DNA of 64,000 nt from Nitrospirota bacterium (lineage in GTDB: Bacteria; Nitrospirota; Thermodesulfovibrionia; Thermodesulfovibrionales; UBA1546), in assembly GCA_009773185.1 (NCBI GenBank), contig WPIF01000008.1, forward strand, positions 62,001-126,000, given 5' to 3'. The stretch's first letter is position 1, and each line of letters opens with the position of its first letter. The position numbers were made by a program, and so were the translations under genes. Positions 8,406 to 18,441 of the stretch are shown piece after piece. A model generated the notes under the pieces. That model ran no database searches and was not told the DNA's origin. It worked only from the letters and a program-made list of their open reading frames with translations.

Positions 8406-10058
8406 ATGCGAAGCAGAATCATTAAGCAGGGGCTGGAGCGTGTTCCGCACAGGGCGCTTCTTTATGCAACCGGTATTCCGAAGAATGAAATGAAAAAACC
8501 ATTTATCGGAGTTGCGACAAGCTTTACTGATATCATCCCGGGCCACATAGGGATGCGGGACCTTGAGAGATTTATAGAAAAAGGCATACATACAGGCGGG
8601 GGCTATCCTTTCTTTTTCGGTATTCCCGGCATCTGTGACGGCATTGCAATGGGACATTCAGGGATGCATTATTCATTGCCGTCAAGAGAGCTGATAGCAG
8701 ATATGGTGGAGTCAATTACCCAGGCGCATCAGCTTGACGGGCTTGTGCTACTTACGAATTGTGACAAGATTACTCCCGGAATGCTTATGGCTGCTGCAAG
8801 GATAAATATACCCTCAATAGTTGTTACCGCAGGGCCCATGATTTCAGGGCACCTGAGCGGCAGGAGGTTGTCTCTGGTTAATGATACCTTTGAGGCGATT
8901 GGAAAATATAAAAAAGGTTTGATAAAAGACGATGAACTCGAAGCGCTTGAGATGTGTGCATGTCCCGGAGCCGGCTCGTGTCAGGGGATGTACACTGCCA
9001 ATACAATGGCGTGTGTTACAGAGGCGCTGGGAATGAGCCTTCCGAGATGCGCAACTGCGCTTGCCGTGTCTGCTGACAAGCGAAGGATTGCCTTTGCCAG
9101 CGGAGAGCGGATTGTTGAACTTGTAAAGAAGAATATTACGCCAAGGAAGATAATGACAGGGAAGGCATTTGAGAATGCAATAATGGTAGACCTTGCGCTG
9201 GGCGGCTCGACAAATACAGTCCTTCATATCCCTGCAATAGCACACGATGCAGGCGTTGCACTGCCTTTAGAAACATTTGATAAATTAGGCAAGAAGACGC
9301 CTCACCTCGCAAACATGCTTCCTGGCGGCGAGCATTATCTTGAAGACCTTGATTGGGCAGGAGGAATCCCTGCTGTAATGAAAAGGTTAAGAAGAAATTT
9401 GAATAATAATATAACTGTCAGCGGCAAAAAGATATTCGAGATTGCAGATTCCGCAGAGGTGACAGATGAAAATGTTATAAGGCCTTTGAATAGGGCATAT
9501 CACAAAGAAGGCGGCATTGCAATCCTGAGAGGCAACCTTGCGCCTGACGGAGCTGTTGTCAAGCAGTCTGCCGTGAGCAAGAACATGATGAAGTACGAAG
9601 GCAGGGCAAAGGTGTTCAATTCAGAGGAAGAAGGCATGAAGGCAATCCTGAACGGAAAGATAAAAGCAGGCGATATTGTGGTTATAAGATATGAAGGTCC
9701 GAAAGGCGGCCCCGGCATGAGAGAGATGCTTTCTCCGACTGCGACTATTGCAGGTATGGGCCTGAGCGAATCAGTTGCCCTGATAACAGATGGAAGGTTC
9801 TCGGGCGGAACAAGAGGCCCCTGCATCGGGCATATCTCGCCGGAGGCAATGGAAGGCGGAGTAATTGCAATCCTTAAAGACGGCGACAGGATTAAGATTG
9901 ATATCCCAAACAGGAAGATTGATGTTCTTCTGTCCGATAAAGAAATTAAAAACAGGCTTGGTAAATGGAAGGCTCCGAAGCCAAAGATAACAACAGGCTA
10001 CCTTTCAAGATATGCAAGGATGGTAAGTTCTGCCGGCAGCGGGGCAGTGATGAAATAG
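8406..10058 (+). CDS. ilvD: Dihydroxy-acid dehydratase
   Basis: A 550-residue iron-sulfur dehydratase of valine, leucine and isoleucine synthesis. It converts 2,3-dihydroxy-isovalerate and -methylvalerate to the 2-oxo acids. Cluster-binding cysteine motifs are visible: [12 protein letters not shown] and [16 protein letters not shown]. The C-terminal region has [15 protein letters not shown] and [18 protein letters not shown]. Length is normal. It is followed 0.2 kb later by ilvB, so the branched-chain pathway genes are clustered. Confidence 0.97.
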   Translation: MRSRIIKQGLERVPHRALLYATGIPKNEMKKPFIGVATSFTDIIPGHIGMRDLERFIEKGIHTGGGYPFFFGIPGICDGIAMGHSGMHYSLPSRELIADMVESITQAHQLDGLVLLTNCDKITPGMLMAAARINIPSIVVTAGPMISGHLSGRRLSLVNDTFEAIGKYKKGLIKDDELEALEMCACPGAGSCQGMYTANTMACVTEALGMSLPRCATALAVSADKRRIAFASGERIVELVKKNITPRKIMTGKAFENAIMVDLALGGSTNTVLHIPAIAHDAGVALPLETFDKLGKKTPHLANMLPGGEHYLEDLDWAGGIPAVMKRLRRNLNNNITVSGKKIFEIADSAEVTDENVIRPLNRAYHKEGGIAILRGNLAPDGAVVKQSAVSKNMMKYEGRAKVFNSEEEGMKAILNGKIKAGDIVVIRYEGPKGGPGMREMLSPTATIAGMGLSESVALITDGRFSGGTRGPCIGHISPEAMEGGVIAILKDGDRIKIDIPNRKIDVLLSDKEIKNRLGKWKAPKPKITTGYLSRYARMVSSAGSGAVMK

Positions 10059-10284
10059 CACTTTGAAATTATTTTTAAGATAAAAACTGCTGACTTGAAT
10101 TTAACCCTGCAGTGCTTTCTGTTGTTGATTGTTTAAACTGCCACGCTGCTACCTCGCGCACTTTTAAAAAATATCTTGCATTTATTTAGGGTTATATGCA
10201 TTTTCATGGTATTTTATGTTAAAATTATCTAAATTTTTATCTGACTCGTCAGATTCGATGAGGCGAAAAGGAGCAAAGAGGCCT

Positions 10285-12018
10285 ATGCATAACAAGATAA
10301 CAGGCGCAGAGATATTGATTGAAAGCTTGAAGAAAGAGGGCGTGAAGTATATCTTCGGTTACCCCGGCGGTGTTGTACTCAATATATTTGACCACCTTTA
10401 TGAAAATAAAGACCTGAACTTAATCCTCACAAGGCATGAGCAGGGCGCTGTTCACGCAGCAGACGGCTTTGCAAGGGCGTCAGGAAAAACAGGCGTGGCG
10501 CTGGTTACCTCCGGCCCCGGAGCTACGAATACCGTGACCGGCATTGCAACCGCCTCGATGGATTCCATACCTATGGTTGTGTTTTCAGGACAGGTGCCGA
10601 CCATGCTTATTGGAAATGATGCTTTTCAGGAGGCTGATATTGTCGGTATCACAAGGCCCTGTACAAAATATAACTTTCTCGTAAAGGACGTAAGCGACCT
10701 TTCAAGGATAGTAAAAGAGGCATTTTATATAGCATCTACAGGAAGGCCGGGCCCTGTTCTTATAGACCTTCCAAAGGATGTAACCACATGCAAGGCTGAT
10801 TTCACATGGCCTGAACTTGACATGAGGAGCTATAAGCCTACCTACGAAGGCAATAAGTGGATGATTACGCAGGCAGCCAATCTCATGGCAAAATCAAAAA
10901 AGCCGATAATCATAGCCGGAGGCGGGGTAATCATATCAGGCGCTGCAAAAGAATTAAGAGAACTGGCGGAACATACCGGTATTCCGGTTACCATGACATT
11001 GATGGGGCTTGGCGGTTTCCCCGGCTCTCATAAACTTTCTCTGGGCATGCTGGGAATGCACGGGACTTATTATGCAAACAAGGCAGTGCAGGATTCGGAC
11101 CTTATTATCGCTGTCGGGATGCGCTTTGACGACAGGGTGACAGGGAAGGTTGATGCCTTTGCGCCGAATGCAAAGATCGTTCATATAGACATTGACCCGA
11201 CATCAATAAAAAAGAATGTGAGGGTGGATGTTCCTATTGTAGGCGATGTTAAAAGAGTCCTTGCAGTTATGAATAAGGTATTAAAGGAAGAGGTAAAAGA
11301 ACAGTGGGATGAAGTCAGAAAGGCATGGCTGAAACAGATAGATATGTGGCGCGCAGAAAGGCCGATGTCCTATACGCACAGCGATGAAATTATAAAGCCC
11401 CAGTTTGTTGTTGAGAAGATATATGAGCTTACAAAGGGAGATGCGATAATAACTACAGAAGTGGGGCAGAACCAGATGTGGACAGCCCAGTTCTATAAAT
11501 TCGACAAGCCGAGGACCCTGCTTACATCAGGCGGCCTCGGAACAATGGGTTATGGTTTCCCTGCTGCAATAGGCGCGCAGTTTGCGCATCCTGAAAAACT
11601 TGTGATTGATATTGCCGGTGACGGGAGCATACAGATGAACATACAGGAGCTTGCTACGGCAGTAATCAATAAACTGCCTGTAAAGGTGGCCATACTTAAC
11701 AACAGGTTCCTTGGCATGGTCAGGCAGTGGCAGGAGTTATTTTTTGAGGAAAGGTACTCTCATACAAAACTTGATGTTGTGCCTGACTTTGTTAAGATTG
11801 CCGAGGCATACGGCGCTGTCGGCCTCAGGGCAACTAAGCCGAGCGAGGTTGAGCCTGTTCTCAAAGAGGCGTTTAAGATAAAGCGGACTGTATTCATGGA
11901 TTTTGTTGTTGACTGGAAAGAAAAAGTCTATCCGATGGTCCCTGCCGGCGCAGCAATAGACCATATGCTCTTTGAGCAGGAAAAGAAACCTGAAAAGAAA
12001 TTAAAGGCAGTGAAATAA
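10285..12018 (+). CDS. ilvB: Acetolactate synthase large subunit
   Basis: A thiamine-diphosphate enzyme forming acetolactate or acetohydroxybutyrate. It shows the N-terminal [15 protein letters not shown], the catalytic-glutamate segment [20 protein letters not shown], the central FAD-binding domain and the C-terminal ThDP motif [18 protein letters not shown] place the start at ATG 10285 ([13 protein letters not shown]), which matches the family N terminus and has AGGAG and AGAGG upstream. An upstream in-frame start at 10216 would add 23 residues with no family match. The usual partner ilvN is not next to it but lies 8.9 kb downstream, beyond an accessory island. Confidence 0.96.
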   Translation: MHNKITGAEILIESLKKEGVKYIFGYPGGVVLNIFDHLYENKDLNLILTRHEQGAVHAADGFARASGKTGVALVTSGPGATNTVTGIATASMDSIPMVVFSGQVPTMLIGNDAFQEADIVGITRPCTKYNFLVKDVSDLSRIVKEAFYIASTGRPGPVLIDLPKDVTTCKADFTWPELDMRSYKPTYEGNKWMITQAANLMAKSKKPIIIAGGGVIISGAAKELRELAEHTGIPVTMTLMGLGGFPGSHKLSLGMLGMHGTYYANKAVQDSDLIIAVGMRFDDRVTGKVDAFAPNAKIVHIDIDPTSIKKNVRVDVPIVGDVKRVLAVMNKVLKEEVKEQWDEVRKAWLKQIDMWRAERPMSYTHSDEIIKPQFVVEKIYELTKGDAIITTEVGQNQMWTAQFYKFDKPRTLLTSGGLGTMGYGFPAAIGAQFAHPEKLVIDIAGDGSIQMNIQELATAVINKLPVKVAILNNRFLGMVRQWQELFFEERYSHTKLDVVPDFVKIAEAYGAVGLRATKPSEVEPVLKEAFKIKRTVFMDFVVDWKEKVYPMVPAGAAIDHMLFEQEKKPEKKLKAVK

Positions 12019-12025
12019 TTTTTTT

Positions 12026-12415
12026 ATGGACAAACAAAAGGCGATTAATTACTGGTTCAATATGGCAGATTATGACTTAAAGACAGCACAAATAATGTTG
12101 GACGGCAGGCGTTATCTTTACGTGGGCTTTATGTGCCATCAAGTAATTGAGAAAGCATTCAAGGGTTTATATGTGTACCAGCATAATAAAATTCCACCAT
12201 ATACACACAACATTTTAGCCTTGTGTGCAGATTTGGATATCACGCTGACAGAAGAACAGAAAACTTTTCTTGCAGAACTGAATCCTCTAAATATAGAGGC
12301 GCGGTATCCGGAAATGAAAGAAAAATTAGCAAGAATTGTAAATAAAAAGAAGGCTGACTACTTATTGGAAAAAACGAAAGGCATATACAAATGGCTCAAA
12401 TCGAAAAGAAGGTAA
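12026..12415 (+). CDS. HEPN domain protein (toxin of a HEPN-MNT pair)
   Basis: A 129-residue helical HEPN protein (PF05168-like): an N-terminal AINYWFNMADYDLKTAQIML, then MCHQVIEKAFKGLY, and NIEARYPEMKEKLARIV, whose ARYP segment is typical of the family. No clear R-x4-6-H RNase motif is seen. It starts only 7 bases after ilvB and overlaps the downstream nucleotidyltransferase gene by 25 bp, which is the standard HEPN-MNT toxin-antitoxin arrangement. In this pair the nucleotidyltransferase usually inactivates the HEPN toxin. Confidence 0.85.
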   Translation: MDKQKAINYWFNMADYDLKTAQIMLDGRRYLYVGFMCHQVIEKAFKGLYVYQHNKIPPYTHNILALCADLDITLTEEQKTFLAELNPLNIEARYPEMKEKLARIVNKKKADYLLEKTKGIYKWLKSKRR

Positions 12416-12738
12416 AAAAGGTTTTGCGGAACTATCTGTCGAAGGTTCAGGAGGAAATCCCGGTGGAGTTTGCTATCTTATATGGATCGCAGGCCAAAGG
12501 AAAGGCGCATTCTGGCAGCGATATTGATGTGGCAATATTTTCCAGTAAATTTAAGAATAAATCCCACTATTCAGCCCAGGTGATATTGCAGAAATGCTTG
12601 TGGGGAATGAAAGCCGATATCCAGCCGATAGGTTATTCCATGAAAGATTATGCTTCCAAAAATAAATTGGATTTCGTCGGAGGCATTATTAAGAAAGAAG
12701 GAATTATAGTTTGTAAGAACAATAAGATTTTAATATAA
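12391..12738 (+). CDS. MNT-type nucleotidyltransferase antitoxin
   Basis: A 115-residue minimal nucleotidyltransferase with the catalytic motif GSQAKGKAHSGSDIDVAIF, matching G-S-x10-D-x-D. A third acidic residue in the strand KADIQPI is consistent with the fold. Paired and overlapping with the HEPN gene before it. Known MNT antitoxins adenylylate a tyrosine of the HEPN toxin; that activity here is by family analogy. Confidence 0.87.
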   Translation: MAQIEKKVKKVLRNYLSKVQEEIPVEFAILYGSQAKGKAHSGSDIDVAIFSSKFKNKSHYSAQVILQKCLWGMKADIQPIGYSMKDYASKNKLDFVGGIIKKEGIIVCKNNKILI

Positions 12739-12771
12739 ATTGCAAGAGTCAAAGCGGAACGAGATGAAGGG

Positions 12772-15700
12772 ATGAGAAAATTTAAACGTGAAAAGTTTCC
12801 GCCTCGGGCGGATTCGCCGGTGGCGAAAAAAGTTGAAAATTCAAGATGTCATTTACCTCTAATCGCATCCTGCGCAATCATTTTTGTGGTTTTAATGGCT
12901 TTTGAAGTATCTGCTGAGTATGTAGGGTGTGTTTCTATTTCTACTCCATGTGCTGTGTCATCATGTCCTTCTCTTCCGGTTGCATATCCTGAGATTGGTA
13001 CTCCTTTGCAATATCAACTTCCTGCTGGGTCTTCTGTGTGCCCTGTGAATACAACTTATGTTGAGTGGATAAAAGGGCAGCCCAGACCAGTTTCTCTTGA
13101 TGTAGATAGTTATACCTGGGACGGAAAAAGTTGGTTTTTGCTTGGTTGGTATCTTGGATGGAATTGGTCTGGCGATGCAAATTTAGGTTATTATGCGTAT
13201 TTTACTCTTTTTTTAACTCCTAAGCCTGCATTAACCTGGCATTGCAATAATGTTTCTTTTGATTGTGCTACTTGTAAAGGCACTTCTTCTGGGGATGTAA
13301 ATACCGGTATTCCTTTTTCATCTCCTTCGCCTGGTGCAACTACCGTTTGTGGCGGGAAAAGTATTTTTGAAACTGGGGATGGTAATTGGAACTGTTCTCA
13401 ATGCACAAATGGTGAAACAAAGGCATGCCCCTATTCAGGCCCACAAGGCGGCATCTGCAAGGCAGGGATGCAGACCTGCACAAACGGGCAGTGGGGAGCG
13501 TGTGAGGGAGAAGTCCTGCCTGCAACGCAAGAAACCTGCGGAGATAATCTTGATAACAACTGTGATGGGAATACGGATGAGGGGTGTGTGGTATGTGAGG
13601 ACAAAGACGGAGACGGCTATTCGGCCTATAACGCAACAAGCTGTCCGCAGGGCAATGACTGCAATGACTTTAATAAGGATATAAATCCAGGAGCAACAGA
13701 GGCGTGTAATACCAGAGATGACAACTGCAATGGCCTTAAAGACGAGACATGCATGGGAGGCTCATGCAGCAATATTCCTCTTGGCTCAACTGCCAATCCC
13801 GGAAGCGGAAACCTTTATCACGACCAGACCTTATTCAATACAACCACTCTCGGTCTTACCCTTTCATATAACTCGAAAGATAACTTTAACAGCCCGCTTG
13901 GCAAGGGCTGGACACATAACTACAACCTTGCCCTATTCTCCAATTTTGAAAACAGTATTGGGCTAAAACAAGGAGACGGGAAGGTCGTATATTTCAGGCT
14001 CGATAACGGCATCTACTATCCTGATGCAAACAGCGGAGAAGACTCATATATCACATACACTAGCGAGACATATACTTTGATAGAAAAAGACGGAACAACT
14101 TATAATTTCAACTCACTTGGCAAGCTCATATCAGTCAGAGACAGAAACGGGAATACAACAACCCTTACCTATAATGGAGATTCTCTGACAGCCATAACAG
14201 ACCCGTCGGGAAGGACGATAACGCTTACTTATGATTCAACCAACAGAATAAGCAGCGTCAGAGATATTAATAACAACACTTACACTTTCGCTTACACGGA
14301 TGGCAATGCGCTATCAGCTATCAGCTATCAGCAGTCAGCATGGACTTATTCGTATGACGCTAACGGCCAATTGCTCACAAAGACAGACCCGCAGGGATAT
14401 ATAACGACCTATGTATATGACAGCGAAGGAAGGGTTACATCCTCAATAGACCCTGAAGGCAAAACTAAGGCTATCAGCTATCCCCTCCTCGGCGGGCAAG
14501 AGCCGTCAGCTAGTTCAGTCTCGGTAACAGAAAAAGATGGCGGAGTATGGACATATAAATACGACCCTCTGCTTAACGTAACAACCCAAAAGACAGACCC
14601 GCAAGGCAACACAACAGCCTACACCTATGACCAATATAAAAACCTCATCTCAAAGACAGAGCCTGACGGAGGCATAACGAGCTATACGTATGACGAATAT
14701 GGCAATATGGCGTCTGTTACAGATTCGGCTGGAAATATAACGGCATACACCTATAACGAATTCGGTCAGACAACGAGCATAACGGATTCAGAGGGGAATG
14801 TAACAAGATATGAATATGATTCAAACGGGAATCAAACAGCAGTCATTGATTCCACAGGAGCGGTGACGAGGTATCAATATGACCAGAGAGGAAACATAAC
14901 TGAGATAACATATTCCAACGGCCAGAAGACGCAGATGACATACGACCAATTTAATAACATGATCTCGATAACAGACCCTTCAGGCTTAACAACGAGATTT
15001 ACATACGACATTGCTGGCAACATACTTGCACAGATGGACTCAACAGGCAACACAACCGAATATACTTACGACAGCTTGAACCGCCTCATAAAGCTGATAG
15101 AGCCAAACGGCAGCATAACGCAATACACATACGATGAAAAAGGAAACAGAACCTCATCAACAGACGCGAACCTCAACATCATCCAATACGTATATAACTA
15201 CAAAGACCAGCTTATAAAAGTCCTTGACCCGCTAAGCGGCATAACTACGTATGAATACGGCGGAACAGGCTGTCCCTCATGTGGCAGCAGCGGAGACAAA
15301 CTGACGGCCATTATAGATGCAATGGGCAATAGAACGGCATTTGAATATGATCTTTTAGGCAGACTGACTAAGGAGACAAATTCGTTAGGAAAGGTGATTG
15401 CCTATTCGTATGATGCAAGAGGCAATATGCTTACGAAGAGCGATGAAAATGGGAATATTATAAATTACGCATACGATACCCTAAGCAGGCTCACCAAAAA
15501 GACCTATCCAGATGGAACAACAGAAGAATATAGATACGACTCAAAAAGCAATCTCATCTATGCTGGAAATCAGTGGATTGCATATAACTTTGTTTATGAT
15601 GCGAAAGGAAGACTTGTTGCAGTTACCGACTCAAACGGAAGGGTGATAACTTATCAATACGATTCAATGGGTAATAGGATTAGCATGACAACGTCTGAAG

Positions 15701-17226
15701 GCAAGATTATCACATACAAATACGATGCAAGCAACAGGCTAATAGAAATAGCATCAGAAGGACAGATTTTTATATTTGCTTATGACACCCTTGGAAGGCG
15801 AATAAAATTAATTAATCCCAACGGCACATACACGACCTACAGCTACGATAAAAACAGCATGCTGACAGAGCTTGTTCATAAAGATTCAAAAGGCTCAATT
15901 ATCAACTCATTCACATATACGCACGACAAGGTAGGAAATCGTCTGACTAAGACAGAACTTGATAAAAAAACAACTTATACTTACGACCCGTTGTATCGCT
16001 TGACGCAGGCTTTACCGACAAAACTACAAGGCAAAGATAAGACGCAGGAAAATAAGCAGGAGACATTTAGTTATGACCCTGTCGGAAACAGGCTTATCGG
16101 CCCGAGAGCAAATGATTATTATTCTTACAACCAAGGCAATCAGCTAACCAATGACAGAAAGAACCAGTATGAATACGATGCAAATGGAAACCTCGTAAAG
16201 AAAACGACATCTGAGGGAATGACGGCCTATTTCTACGATTACGAGAATCGATTAATCAAGGTGGTCAAACAGGAAAACAATGAGACGGTCGTTGTATCGT
16301 TCAAATATGATCCATTCGGAAGGCGCATCGAAAAGAAAGTTGCAGGGGACGATGGAACAAAAACCTATAACTACGTTTATGATAACGAGGATATAATCCT
16401 TGAATACGAGACTAAGACAGACGGCAAAGTAGAAACAACTCGTTATACTCACGGATTGGGAATTGATGAGCCATTGGCAGTCGAACAAAAAGGCAATGTT
16501 TATTATTATCATGCTGACGGTCTCGGCAGTATTATTGCCCTCACTGATAAAAGGCAAAAAACGGTTCAGAGTTATACGTATGATTCGTTCGGAGTGATGA
16601 AACAATCGGGCGATAAAGTAAAACAGCCTTACACATACACCGCACGAGAATGGGATGAAGAAATCAAGTTGTATTTCAATAGGGCAAGATATAGAGACCC
16701 TTACACTGGAATTTTTACAACAAAAGACCCGATATTACATCCGGCGAATGGACCGCCAATTGGTGCTTGTAGAAAAAGTGATTCATCGCAGATGTTAGAT
16801 GCTTCCCAAAGCCATCCCTATATTTACTCCAATAACAATCCCATCACTAAAAAAGATCCTCTTGGCCTATTTAGTATAGCTGGCGACTGTTGTGGAAAAG
16901 AAAATAAAATACGTCAAGAAGTACAATCATCTTGCAGTAGATTGAATACTATTGTTACAGATTTAAAGCTCAGAAATTGTATCTCGAAAAGTTGTAGTAG
17001 TGGAACAATACGATGCACAAATTGTGATAATCCAAGACTTCTTGGTTATAGTTACGGTAAAATTCTCTGGCTTTTCCCAAGACGAAGTTTTTATTTATGT
17101 GTTGGCAATGTTAGGAATGCAAATTTCGGTGATATTGCTCTTCATGAGTGGTCTCATGGCTGTGGTTGGGAAGATGGAGAATTAGGAAAGGGGGTACCAG
17201 GTGAAGCAGGTTATATATATAATTAA
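12772..17226 (+). CDS. RHS/YD-repeat protein with metallopeptidase-like C-terminal tip
   Basis: A 1484-residue secreted polymorphic-toxin-like protein. Order: a basic N terminus partly encoded by a dispersed repeat (residues 4-22); a hydrophobic signal segment (LIASCAIIFVVLMAFEVSA); a Cys-rich region with MopE-type calcium or metal repeats (DNLDNNCDGNTDEGC, DKDGDGYSAYN, TRDDNCNGLKDETC) at about 255-325; more than twenty YD repeats (GNxxxYxYD) from about 440 to 1290; and an RHS core end (RARYRDPYTGIFTTKDPI, then YIYSNNNPITKKDPLGLF). Past DPLGLF the last 119 residues are a variable tip with HEWSHGCGWED, H1458 to D1468. This matches HExxHxxGxxD, a metzincin-like zinc site. The next gene, overlapping by 26 bp, encodes a lipoprotein that could be the immunity protein. 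Confidence 0.92.
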   Translation: MRKFKREKFPPRADSPVAKKVENSRCHLPLIASCAIIFVVLMAFEVSAEYVGCVSISTPCAVSSCPSLPVAYPEIGTPLQYQLPAGSSVCPVNTTYVEWIKGQPRPVSLDVDSYTWDGKSWFLLGWYLGWNWSGDANLGYYAYFTLFLTPKPALTWHCNNVSFDCATCKGTSSGDVNTGIPFSSPSPGATTVCGGKSIFETGDGNWNCSQCTNGETKACPYSGPQGGICKAGMQTCTNGQWGACEGEVLPATQETCGDNLDNNCDGNTDEGCVVCEDKDGDGYSAYNATSCPQGNDCNDFNKDINPGATEACNTRDDNCNGLKDETCMGGSCSNIPLGSTANPGSGNLYHDQTLFNTTTLGLTLSYNSKDNFNSPLGKGWTHNYNLALFSNFENSIGLKQGDGKVVYFRLDNGIYYPDANSGEDSYITYTSETYTLIEKDGTTYNFNSLGKLISVRDRNGNTTTLTYNGDSLTAITDPSGRTITLTYDSTNRISSVRDINNNTYTFAYTDGNALSAISYQQSAWTYSYDANGQLLTKTDPQGYITTYVYDSEGRVTSSIDPEGKTKAISYPLLGGQEPSASSVSVTEKDGGVWTYKYDPLLNVTTQKTDPQGNTTAYTYDQYKNLISKTEPDGGITSYTYDEYGNMASVTDSAGNITAYTYNEFGQTTSITDSEGNVTRYEYDSNGNQTAVIDSTGAVTRYQYDQRGNITEITYSNGQKTQMTYDQFNNMISITDPSGLTTRFTYDIAGNILAQMDSTGNTTEYTYDSLNRLIKLIEPNGSITQYTYDEKGNRTSSTDANLNIIQYVYNYKDQLIKVLDPLSGITTYEYGGTGCPSCGSSGDKLTAIIDAMGNRTAFEYDLLGRLTKETNSLGKVIAYSYDARGNMLTKSDENGNIINYAYDTLSRLTKKTYPDGTTEEYRYDSKSNLIYAGNQWIAYNFVYDAKGRLVAVTDSNGRVITYQYDSMGNRISMTTSEGKIITYKYDASNRLIEIASEGQIFIFAYDTLGRRIKLINPNGTYTTYSYDKNSMLTELVHKDSKGSIINSFTYTHDKVGNRLTKTELDKKTTYTYDPLYRLTQALPTKLQGKDKTQENKQETFSYDPVGNRLIGPRANDYYSYNQGNQLTNDRKNQYEYDANGNLVKKTTSEGMTAYFYDYENRLIKVVKQENNETVVVSFKYDPFGRRIEKKVAGDDGTKTYNYVYDNEDIILEYETKTDGKVETTRYTHGLGIDEPLAVEQKGNVYYYHADGLGSIIALTDKRQKTVQSYTYDSFGVMKQSGDKVKQPYTYTAREWDEEIKLYFNRARYRDPYTGIFTTKDPILHPANGPPIGACRKSDSSQMLDASQSHPYIYSNNNPITKKDPLGLFSIAGDCCGKENKIRQEVQSSCSRLNTIVTDLKLRNCISKSCSSGTIRCTNCDNPRLLGYSYGKILWLFPRRSFYLCVGNVRNANFGDIALHEWSHGCGWEDGELGKGVPGEAGYIYN
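12796..12833. repeat. Dispersed repeat at the 5' end of the RHS gene
   Basis: TTTCCGCCTCGGGCGGATTC and the following CGCCGGTGGCGAAA match the reverse complement of 6236-6268 in hemH with a few changes. Here it is translated as residues 9-21 before the signal segment. Confidence 0.65.
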
Positions 17227-17638
17227 AACTATGAGTATTATTTATTTACTTCTTTTAATAGGGTGCACGACACATATTGACTATTTGTATCAATTCCATA
17301 TTGCTGGCACCGTCGTAGGTTTTAAAAATGAAACTCCTACTGAGAAGGTAGAGATACTTTTTGTAGATACAGGTTTTATCCCAGTTAAAGGAGATAAGAA
17401 AATAATACATAAAATTGGACTAAGCGGAGAAGATGGAAATTTTGATTTGACTTTCGATTATTGGTGGGGATATAAAAAAACATTCTATACCACAAAGCCT
17501 AAAGAGACGTTCGATCTGATATTTAAGAAGGAAGGTTTTGAGGAAAAAATTATTTCGTATGATTCAAAAGCACTGCCACAAAAAGATAATGTCATTCAGG
17601 TTGGCGTAGGCAAGATATATTTGGTGCCTAAAAAATAA
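17201..17638 (+). CDS. Lipoprotein, candidate immunity protein for the RHS tip
   Basis: A 145-residue protein with a lipoprotein signal (MSIIYLLLLIGC, cysteine near residue 22). The remainder has a beta-rich pattern (HIAGTVVGFKNETPTEKVEI, LSGEDGNFDLTFDYWWG) resembling carboxypeptidase-regulatory or transthyretin-like folds. It starts at GTG 17201 within the end of the RHS gene, with AAAGGGGG upstream, and no other gene intervenes. A small gene overlapping the end of an RHS toxin is the usual place for its immunity protein, and a periplasmic lipoprotein suits protection against a protease acting outside the cytoplasm. Function is inferred from position. Confidence 0.72.
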   Translation: MKQVIYIIKTMSIIYLLLLIGCTTHIDYLYQFHIAGTVVGFKNETPTEKVEILFVDTGFIPVKGDKKIIHKIGLSGEDGNFDLTFDYWWGYKKTFYTTKPKETFDLIFKKEGFEEKIISYDSKALPQKDNVIQVGVGKIYLVPKK

Positions 17639-17658
17639 ATAAACCGAAAAGAGGACAG

Positions 17659-17684
17659 AACAAAAAAGGGGACAGGCTACTTTT
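17659..17684. repeat. Left inverted repeat of the RAYT unit
   Basis: A 26-bp arm containing AAAAAAGGGGACAGGCTAC. It is the exact reverse complement of 18375-18400. Confidence 0.85.
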
Positions 17685-17706
17685 AGGATAGGAATGGATA
17701 AAAAAA

Positions 17707-18375
17707 ATGCCGAGAGTTGTTAGAGGATTAGCTGATAACTATGTGTATCACATTATCAACAGGGGAAATGGAAGGCAAGAGGTTTTCCATAAAGAAAAGG
17801 ATTACGAGGCATTCATTGATATTATGAAAGAGGCAAAAGAAAGATACTCTGTAAAACTGTTTTCATACTGCTTAATGCCGAATCATTTTCATATGGTTGT
17901 AATGCCTGAGCGTGGAGATGAGTTAAGCAAATGTATGCAGTGGTTGATGACAAGCCATGTCAGACGATATCACAGGCACTATGGAAGCAGCGGCCATATA
18001 TGGCAGGGGAGATTTAAGAGTTTTATAGTACAAAAAGATTCACATCTGCTGATGGCCATGAGGTATGTTGAAGGCAATCCATTAAGAGCCGGATTGGTAA
18101 GCTCTGCTAAAGAATGGCCGTGGTCGTCGCATCGAGAAATGATTGGAGGAAAGAAAAACATTCTGGCAGGGGAAGTCCCGTTAGACTTACCTGAAAACTG
18201 GGAAAGATACATAGATGAACCATTGACATATAAAGAGTTGGAAAGGGTCAGACAGAGTGTTGTCAGGCAATCGCCATATGGGAAGCCCGATTGGCAGACA
18301 AAGGTGTGCAAGGAGCTGGGTTTAGAGTCTACTTTGAATCCAAAAGGCAGACCAAAAAAGGAGAAAAAGGCATGA
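17707..18375 (+). CDS. REP-associated tyrosine transposase (Y1_Tnp)
   Basis: A 222-residue transposase of the IS200/IS605-related RAYT family. Visible elements: the N-terminal YVYHIINRGNGRQEVF; the metal-binding HxH in LMPNHFHMVV (about residue 60); WQGRFKSFIV; and the catalytic tyrosine in MRYVEGNPLRAGLV, followed by WPWSSH. These enzymes cut and rejoin single-stranded REP-type hairpins. The flanking inverted repeats are its likely substrates. The length and motifs suggest an intact enzyme. It lies between the RHS module and a set of hypotheticals, so it may have shaped this island. Confidence 0.93.
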   Translation: MPRVVRGLADNYVYHIINRGNGRQEVFHKEKDYEAFIDIMKEAKERYSVKLFSYCLMPNHFHMVVMPERGDELSKCMQWLMTSHVRRYHRHYGSSGHIWQGRFKSFIVQKDSHLLMAMRYVEGNPLRAGLVSSAKEWPWSSHREMIGGKKNILAGEVPLDLPENWERYIDEPLTYKELERVRQSVVRQSPYGKPDWQTKVCKELGLESTLNPKGRPKKEKKA

Positions 18376-18400
18376 AAAGTAGCCTGTCCCCTTTTTTGTT
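18375..18400. repeat. Right inverted repeat of the RAYT unit
   Basis: A 26-bp arm beginning at the last base of the transposase stop codon. It is the exact reverse complement of 17659-17684. Confidence 0.85.
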
Positions 18401-18441
18401 GTCCTTTTTTGTTCTCTATTGGCACCAGTAGGGATATAAAA

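Larger units (their letters stand above)
17653..18412 (+). mobile_element. RAYT (REP-associated tyrosine transposase) unit
   Basis: A transposase gene bounded by inverted repeats: left 17659-17684 and right 18375-18400 are exact reverse complements over 26 bases, and the similarity continues outward with one-base gaps. Related repeat copies occur at 20744-20763 and, partially, 47366-47378, as expected for a RAYT that spreads short repeats. Confidence 0.8.

Noticed and set aside
10059-10284. Leader attenuator or T-box upstream of ilvB
   Set aside because: No T-box core, branched-chain codon run in a leader ORF, or terminator hairpin was visible.
13334-13966. Alternative-frame ORFs in the cysteine-rich part of the RHS gene
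   Set aside because: They are shadows; the RHS frame has clear MopE-type and YD repeats throughout.
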